Shown here: one piece after another, positions 58,999 through 64,000 of the stretch
Position numbering within the stretch: the first letter of the stretch is position 1
Layout of the letters: each line of letters opens with the position of its first letter
NCBI RefSeq assembly: GCF_002795405.1
Contig: NZ_PHGZ01000003.1
Coordinates: forward strand, 124,001 to 188,000
Source: Caviibacterium pharyngocola
Lineage (GTDB): Bacteria > Pseudomonadota > Gammaproteobacteria > Enterobacterales > Pasteurellaceae
DNA: 64,000 nt
Direction of reading: 5' to 3'
The notes under the pieces: generated by a model
Database searches by the model: none
What the model was told of the DNA's origin: nothing
Seen by the model: the letters and a program-made list of their open reading frames with translations, nothing else
Translations under genes and position numbers: made by a program

Positions 58999-59097
58999 CT
59001 TTTCTTTACCTAAATTTATCTATTTTGTGTAAAATTGTCGTTATATTGCTAACTATCCGTTGTTAGGTCAACCATTTTTTTCAAAAAGGGATATAAA

Positions 59098-60003
59098 TTG
59101 GACAAACTGAACGCAATTTCCGTTTTTTGCAAAGTCATTGAAACACAAAGTTTTACTCAAGCCGCCGCGCAGCAAAATATTTCCGTGGCAATGGCGAGCA
59201 AATTGGTTTCTCAGCTTGAAGAACAACTTAAAACCCGTTTATTACAGCGCACTACGCGCAAAATCGTCCCGACGGAAGCCGGCTTAATCTATTATCAACG
59301 CTGCCAACCGATTTTAACCGAATTGGACGACGCGGAAGCCAGTATCAGCAACCTCACTACCACCTTGCAAGGCAATCTCACTATTTCCCTGCCGCGCGAT
59401 TTCGGTTTGCGTTTTATTGCGCCGAATTTAACCCGATTTATCAATGCCCATCCGCATTTGCATATGGAAATCGAATTTAACGATCGAATGGTCGATTTGG
59501 TCGCCGAAGGTTTCGATCTCGCCTTGCGTATCGGTTATTTGCAAGACAGCTCTTTGGTGGCGAAAAAAATCGCGACTTCGACAATGCATTTCGTCGCTTC
59601 GCCCGATTATTTAAAACGGCACGGCATTCCGCAAACGCCGGCGGAATTGGAACATCACGATTGCCTGTTATACAAAGCGACGGGCAATCAAATTTATTGG
59701 GAATTTACCGACGCCAACCGCACCCAGCGCATTAAAATGCGTTCGAAACTGATTTGTAACAACGGTCTGACCCTTGCCGCGCTTGCCAAAGACGGACTCG
59801 GCATTATCAACACGCCGCGCTTTTTTGTCGAAGAAGAATTGGCCGCCGGCGAATTGGTGGAAATTTTGCCGAATTATCGCCAACAACAGCTTGATTTACA
59901 CATTGTATATCCTCATCGTCGCCATTTAGCGGCAAAAGTGCGGGCGTTTATCGAGTTCGTCAGCGGTTTAAATCTCTGCGCGGCAACGTCGCACAAGGCT
60001 TAA
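59098..60003 (+). CDS. LysR-family transcriptional regulator
   Basis: The 301-residue protein has an N-terminal winged helix (about 1-60: FTQAAAQQNISVAMASKLVSQLEEQLKTRLLQRTTRK) and a periplasmic-binding-like effector domain. The start is a TTG at 59098 with AGGG eight bases upstream; no ATG is nearby. It has the same place beside topA as H. influenzae HI1364. Target genes are unknown. It could control topA or itself from the 99-base divergent gap. Confidence 0.9.
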   Translation: MDKLNAISVFCKVIETQSFTQAAAQQNISVAMASKLVSQLEEQLKTRLLQRTTRKIVPTEAGLIYYQRCQPILTELDDAEASISNLTTTLQGNLTISLPRDFGLRFIAPNLTRFINAHPHLHMEIEFNDRMVDLVAEGFDLALRIGYLQDSSLVAKKIATSTMHFVASPDYLKRHGIPQTPAELEHHDCLLYKATGNQIYWEFTDANRTQRIKMRSKLICNNGLTLAALAKDGLGIINTPRFFVEEELAAGELVEILPNYRQQQLDLHIVYPHRRHLAAKVRAFIEFVSGLNLCAATSHKA

Positions 60004-60037
60004 ACAAGGTGAAAAACGTGCGGAAAAATCACCGCAC

Positions 60038-60862
60038 TTATAATCGATTCCACACCGCTTCGACCGTTTCCGGCAACGGCGCCAATTTGCCTAATTCTAC
60101 CCACGCGCAAGGAAAGTGAAAATCCGATCCGACGGAACCGAGCAACTGCTGTTCCGCAGCCCACTGCGCGAGTAATTGGCGCTGATCCGGCGTTTGTCCG
60201 CAACCGCAAATTTCTATAGCATCACCGCCCCAAGATTTAAACGCCGCAATTAATTTTTTAATCTGTTTCGCCGTCATCGTATAACGCAACGGATGTGCCA
60301 ACACCGCCACGCCGCCACTTTGATGAATAGTATCAATCGCCGTGGGAATATCCGCCCATTGTGCCTTCACATAAGCGGATTTGCCTTGTGCCAGATATTT
60401 TTTAAAGGCTTGTCCTTCATTGGCGACTTTGCCGATTTGAATCAAATAGCGCGCATAATGCGCACGGGTGACTTCGCCGTCCGCCAGTTTACGCGTTTCT
60501 TCAAAGGCATTCGGCACACCGCATTTTTCCAATTTTCGCCCGATTTCCACCGCACGTTGATAACGCAAACCTTGTTGTTCGGCTAAAAGTGCGGTCATTT
60601 TCGGATGAGTTTGTTCAAATCCTAAGCCGACAATATGAATGGCACGATTTTCCCACGATGTTGAAATCTCCACACCGGTAATTAACCGTATTCCTAATTC
60701 TTCCGCCTGTTTTTGCGCATCAGACACGCCATCAACCGTGTCGTGATCGGTCAACGCCAGCACATTCACACCCTGTTCATAAGCGCGTCGCACCACATTC
60801 GCCGGTGAGAATAAACCGTCGGAGGCATTGCTGTGACAATGTAAATCGTAAATCGGAGTCAT
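60038..60862 (-). CDS. rnm: PHP-domain phosphoesterase (Rnm/TrpH-like)
   Basis: The 274-residue protein has PHP metal motifs DLHCHSNASDG (Asp6, His8, His10), LTDHDTVDG, GVEIS, HPLRY and GSDFH. Homologues hydrolyse 3',5'-nucleoside bisphosphates and trim RNA 5' ends. It is downstream of pyrD on the same strand but separated by a USS-type hairpin. Older annotations call it TrpH without good reason. Confidence 0.88.
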   Translation of the reverse strand: MTPIYDLHCHSNASDGLFSPANVVRRAYEQGVNVLALTDHDTVDGVSDAQKQAEELGIRLITGVEISTSWENRAIHIVGLGFEQTHPKMTALLAEQQGLRYQRAVEIGRKLEKCGVPNAFEETRKLADGEVTRAHYARYLIQIGKVANEGQAFKKYLAQGKSAYVKAQWADIPTAIDTIHQSGGVAVLAHPLRYTMTAKQIKKLIAAFKSWGGDAIEICGCGQTPDQRQLLAQWAAEQQLLGSVGSDFHFPCAWVELGKLAPLPETVEAVWNRL

Positions 60863-60885
60863 TTTTTCGTATTTCTCACTAAAAC

Positions 60886-60914
60886 AAAAGTGCGGAGATT
60901 ATTTCCGCACTTTT
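60886..60914. terminator. USS-like inverted pair between pyrD and the PHP gene
   Basis: AAAAGTGCGGA and TCCGCACTTTT form an 11-base stem with a 7-base loop. Both arms carry A/T instead of T/A at the last uptake-word position. It is a probable terminator of pyrD on the minus strand. Confidence 0.6.
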
Positions 60915-60918
60915 CGAA

Positions 60919-61938
60919 TTATTTAATCGCCGAGACCAACGCCTTCACCAAGCCCGGCCCGTGACAAATTAAACCGGAATACACTTGCAATAATTGCGCG
61001 CCGGCGTTGATTTTTTCTTGCGCATTTTGCACACCGTCAATCCCGCCGCTGCCGATAATCGGCACTTCGTCTTTTAATTCTTGATATAAACGCGCGATAA
61101 TTTCAGTGCTTTTTTGTTGCAACGGTTTGCCGCTTAAGCCGCCGATTTCCTGCGCATTTTTCAATCCGGCGACGGTATCGCGCGAAATCGTGGTATTGGT
61201 GGCAATCACGCCGTCAATTCGGTGACGTCGTAACGTATCCGCAATTTGCACTAATTCGCTTTCGGTTAAATCCGGTGCGATTTTCACCGCAATCGGCACA
61301 TATTTGTTATATTGATCCGCCAATATTTTTTGTCGTGCTTTAATGCTTTGTAATAAATCGTCCAAGGCGTCGCCGTATTGCAACTGACGCAAATCCGGCG
61401 TATTCGGCGAAGAAATATTCACCGTAATGTAACCGGCATAGTTATAGGCTTTATTTAAGCAATAAATATAATCGTCTTTGCCTTTTTCAATCGGCGTCAC
61501 TTTGTTTTTACCGATATTAATTCCGATCACGCCGTCATATTTAGCTTTTTTCACATTTTCGATCAGATAATCAATCCCGTTATTATTAAAGCCGTTGCGG
61601 TTAATAATCCCCTCCGCTTCCGGCAAACGGAATTGGCGCGGTTTCGGATTACCTTCTTGTGCTAAAGGCGTCACCGTACCCACTTCAATAAAGCCGAATC
61701 CCATTGCGCCGAAACCGTCAATCGCCTCGGCATTTTTATCCGCACCTGCCGCTAATCCGATAGGATTTTTAAATTTAATACCCATTACGGTTTTTTCCGT
61801 GCCTTGCGGACAAGCCAACGCCGCGCGCACCAAATGTTTTAACGGTGAATTGCCCGTTAATTTGAGTAAATTTACGGTTAAATCGTGCGCATTTTCCGCA
61901 TCGAGGGAAAAAATCGCTTTTCTGATTAATGAATACAT
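60919..61938 (-). CDS. pyrD: Dihydroorotate dehydrogenase (quinone), class 2
   Basis: Membrane-associated step of pyrimidine synthesis. The 339-residue protein has the N-terminal membrane-binding helices of class 2 (about 1-40), [31 protein letters not shown], and the catalytic Ser in [11 protein letters not shown]. Length matches E. coli (336). It lies between pepN and the PHP gene on the same strand. Confidence 0.97.
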   Translation of the reverse strand: MYSLIRKAIFSLDAENAHDLTVNLLKLTGNSPLKHLVRAALACPQGTEKTVMGIKFKNPIGLAAGADKNAEAIDGFGAMGFGFIEVGTVTPLAQEGNPKPRQFRLPEAEGIINRNGFNNNGIDYLIENVKKAKYDGVIGINIGKNKVTPIEKGKDDYIYCLNKAYNYAGYITVNISSPNTPDLRQLQYGDALDDLLQSIKARQKILADQYNKYVPIAVKIAPDLTESELVQIADTLRRHRIDGVIATNTTISRDTVAGLKNAQEIGGLSGKPLQQKSTEIIARLYQELKDEVPIIGSGGIDGVQNAQEKINAGAQLLQVYSGLICHGPGLVKALVSAIK

Positions 61939-61971
61939 AGTCCTATTTTTCTCCGGACAGATAAGCTATAA

Positions 61972-61999
61972 AAAAGTGCGGTGAATTTTACCGCACTTT
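61972..61999. terminator. Inverted USS pair between pepN and pyrD
   Basis: AAAGTGCGGT (61973-61982) and ACCGCACTTT (61990-61999) pair across seven bases. It is the terminator of pepN on the minus strand. Confidence 0.7.
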
Positions 62000-62006
62000 A
62001 TCCGAT

Positions 62007-64000
62007 TTATTGAAGTGCTTTTTCAATTTTCTCAAATAAATCTTTGGATAAATTTTCCACTTCGCTTAAGCGCTCCAACGCCCGCTTCATTAAGGTTTGT
62101 CGCTGCGCGTCATAACGGGCGAAACGAATCAACGGCTCGATCAAACGAGACGCCACTTGCGGATTGGTGTCGTTTAAACGAATCAAAATATCCGTTAAGA
62201 ACCGATAACCCGCACCGTCCGCCGAATGGAAAGCTTTCAAGTTTTGCGCCGCAAAGCTGCCGATAAGCGCGCGCACGCGATTCGGATTATTAAAATTAAA
62301 GCTCGGATGATCCATTAGTTGTACCACATTCATCAACACGTTTTCATTCGGACGTGTCGCTTGTAAAGCAAACCATTTATCCATCACCAAGCCGTCGTGC
62401 TGCCATTTGCTTTCAAAATCGCTTAATAAATTTTCCTGACAAGCTAACTGCGCTTTAGTCGCCGCATTCAACGCCGCCAGACAATCGGTCATATTATCGG
62501 CATATAAATAATGTTTATTGACCAAATTATTGCCCAAATTGGTAAACGCCAAATAATACAAGCACAGATTTTTCAACCCGCGCAACGCAATGTCCTGTGA
62601 GGTTACGCGATAGGTTTCCAAACGAATCTGATTATAAACTTTCAAAAGCAATTCTTTTAGATTATCAGCAATCGTGCGCAACATAAATTGACGCACCGCG
62701 GCAATGCCTTCCGGATCAATGACTTTAAAAGATTCGGCAAATTCGGTTTCTTTCGGCAAAGTTAAAATCAACGTCGTCAGTTCGACATCTTGCGAATAAT
62801 TTTCCAACACTTGGTAAAGTGCGGTCAAAATTTCCGCAGAAAAATCCAAGGAAAGACCTTGTTGATAATTGGACAAGTTACGTCGTAACTCTGCATTAAA
62901 CAGCATTTGAACCGCGTCCCAGCGCACAAATTCGTTCTTCGCAAATTTTAATAGCGTAATCAGTTGTTTTGTCGTGTAATCATAATCCAATTTCACCGGC
63001 GCGGAAAAATCACACAACAACGCCGGCACTGGACGATGATAAATATTATGAAATTCAAAGATTTGATCCGTGTGAATCACATCCAATACATCGCTGACCG
63101 TCTGTCCGTCTTTTTGCAAAGATAAACTCATTCCGCTTTCGTCATAAAAGGCGATTTTCAACGGAATATGCAAATTCACTTTGTCCATTTGATCGGCGGT
63201 CGGCGGTGTCATTTGCGATACGTTTAAACGATAAATATGGTGTTTTTCATCAAATTCGTCGCTGACGGTTAATTCCGGCGTGCCGGATTGACTATACCAA
63301 CGACGGAATTGAGCCAAATCCACGCCGGACGCTCGCTCCATCGCCGAAACGAAATCTTCGCAAGTAGCGGCTTTTCCGTCATTTTCCGCAATATACAGCG
63401 CCATTCCCGCCTGAAAAGCTTTTTCGCCCAATAAAGTGTGCAACATACGAATCACTTCCGCGCCTTTTTCATACACGGTCATCGTATAAAAATTATTCAT
63501 TTCGATAACTTTTTCCGGACGAATCGGGTGTGACATCGGGCCGGCATCTTCGGCAAATTGCGCCGTGCGTAAAAACTTCACGTTATTAATGCGATTCACC
63601 GCGCGCGATCCCGTATCCGATGAAAATTCCTGATCACGGAACACCGTCAAACCTTCTTTTAAACTCAGCTGGAACCAGTCGCGGCAAGTTACGCGGTTAC
63701 CCGTCCAGTTGTGGAAATATTCGTGTGCAATCACACTTTCGACCGCCAAATAATCCTCATCGGTCGCGGTTTGCGGATTTGCCAGCACGAATTTAGAATT
63801 GAAAATATTCAAGCCTTTATTTTCCATTGCGCCCATATTAAAGAAATCAACGGCGACAATCATATAAATATCTAAATCGTATTCGAGGTTAAAGCGCGTT
63901 TCATCCCATTTCATCGCATTTTTCAGGCTTTGCATCGCCCAATGCGCACGCTCCGCATTACCGCGATCCACATAAAGCGCCAACGTCACTTCGCGCCCGC
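62007..64000 (-). CDS. pepN: Aminopeptidase N, C-terminal part, runs off the right edge
   Basis: At least 664 residues of this M1 zinc aminopeptidase are in the window, with no start visible before the edge. GAMEN, the zinc motif HEYFHNWTGNRVTCRDWFQLSLKEG (HExxH with the distal Glu) and the YEKGAEVIRM block are intact. The C-terminal helical domain follows. Full-length E. coli PepN has 870 residues, so about 200 residues lie outside. Function: broad peptide turnover in the cytoplasm. Confidence 0.96.
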   Translation of the reverse strand, partial: GREVTLALYVDRGNAERAHWAMQSLKNAMKWDETRFNLEYDLDIYMIVAVDFFNMGAMENKGLNIFNSKFVLANPQTATDEDYLAVESVIAHEYFHNWTGNRVTCRDWFQLSLKEGLTVFRDQEFSSDTGSRAVNRINNVKFLRTAQFAEDAGPMSHPIRPEKVIEMNNFYTMTVYEKGAEVIRMLHTLLGEKAFQAGMALYIAENDGKAATCEDFVSAMERASGVDLAQFRRWYSQSGTPELTVSDEFDEKHHIYRLNVSQMTPPTADQMDKVNLHIPLKIAFYDESGMSLSLQKDGQTVSDVLDVIHTDQIFEFHNIYHRPVPALLCDFSAPVKLDYDYTTKQLITLLKFAKNEFVRWDAVQMLFNAELRRNLSNYQQGLSLDFSAEILTALYQVLENYSQDVELTTLILTLPKETEFAESFKVIDPEGIAAVRQFMLRTIADNLKELLLKVYNQIRLETYRVTSQDIALRGLKNLCLYYLAFTNLGNNLVNKHYLYADNMTDCLAALNAATKAQLACQENLLSDFESKWQHDGLVMDKWFALQATRPNENVLMNVVQLMDHPSFNFNNPNRVRALIGSFAAQNLKAFHSADGAGYRFLTDILIRLNDTNPQVASRLIEPLIRFARYDAQRQTLMKRALERLSEVENLSKDLFEKIEKALQ

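Overview
The window is chromosomal DNA of a Pasteurellaceae bacterium. The 9-base DNA uptake word AAGTGCGGT (Haemophilus-type USS) recurs throughout, often as inverted pairs that double as transcription terminators. Many gene neighbourhoods match the Haemophilus influenzae order: malQ-glgBXCAP, accD-folC, pheST-ihfA-nlpC, mukFEB, two tandem ferritins, fnr-uspE, topA next to a LysR gene. The base composition looks richer in GC than H. influenzae, so an Aggregatibacter-like or related Haemophilus species is plausible. This is inference; species identity was not tested.

Layout. 1-3.4 kb: a tripartite export system on the minus strand (macA, macB, then the start of an outer-membrane lipoprotein), with a TetR-type operator palindrome upstream. 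3.6-6.4 kb: glnS, a YcgN-like Cys-cluster protein and a mazEF toxin-antitoxin pair. 6.9-18.7 kb: complete glycogen metabolism (malQ, glgB, glgX, glgC, glgA, glgP). 18.9-21.2 kb: dedA, rplY with a possible leader peptide, a small membrane protein, and prophage debris (tape-measure and Ash-like fragments). 21.2-24.7 kb: an AT-rich oxidative-stress island with an ECF sigma factor and its zinc anti-sigma factor, read divergently from a Met-rich periplasmic peptide, an MsrA-MsrB fusion, CcdA and a TlpA-like thioredoxin. Together these look like a periplasmic methionine-sulfoxide repair system with its own electron supply and regulator. 24.7-25.6 kb: a twice-frameshifted patatin-like gene.

25.6-37 kb: housekeeping (truA, accD, folC, a phosphoglycerate-mutase-like gene, cls, a pseudouridine synthase, pheS, pheT, ihfA, nlpC, ttcA). 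37.1-39.3 kb: a small accessory patch with relBE, a Sel1-repeat protein and a small membrane protein. Between relE and the Sel1 gene lies a 409-base stretch that looks like an unannotated type I toxin-antitoxin locus. It has a 24-residue hydrophobic peptide on the minus strand with a near-perfect but occluded ribosome site, a heavily self-paired mRNA, and an opposing consensus promoter for an antisense RNA. This is the most interesting item in the window.

39.4-46 kb: the MukFEB condensin operon. 46-52.7 kb: a permease, sbcB, a HAD-like phosphatase, an 860-base AT-rich gene-free stretch, a nitroreductase, metY and a pirin. 53-56.2 kb: two ferritins behind a possible Fur box, a 51-residue membrane protein, fnr with an FNR box, and uspE. 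56.2-64 kb: an unexplained multi-hairpin element, topA, a LysR regulator, a PHP-domain phosphatase, pyrD and most of pepN, which runs off the right edge. I saw no rRNA or tRNA genes, no CRISPR array and no intact insertion sequence.
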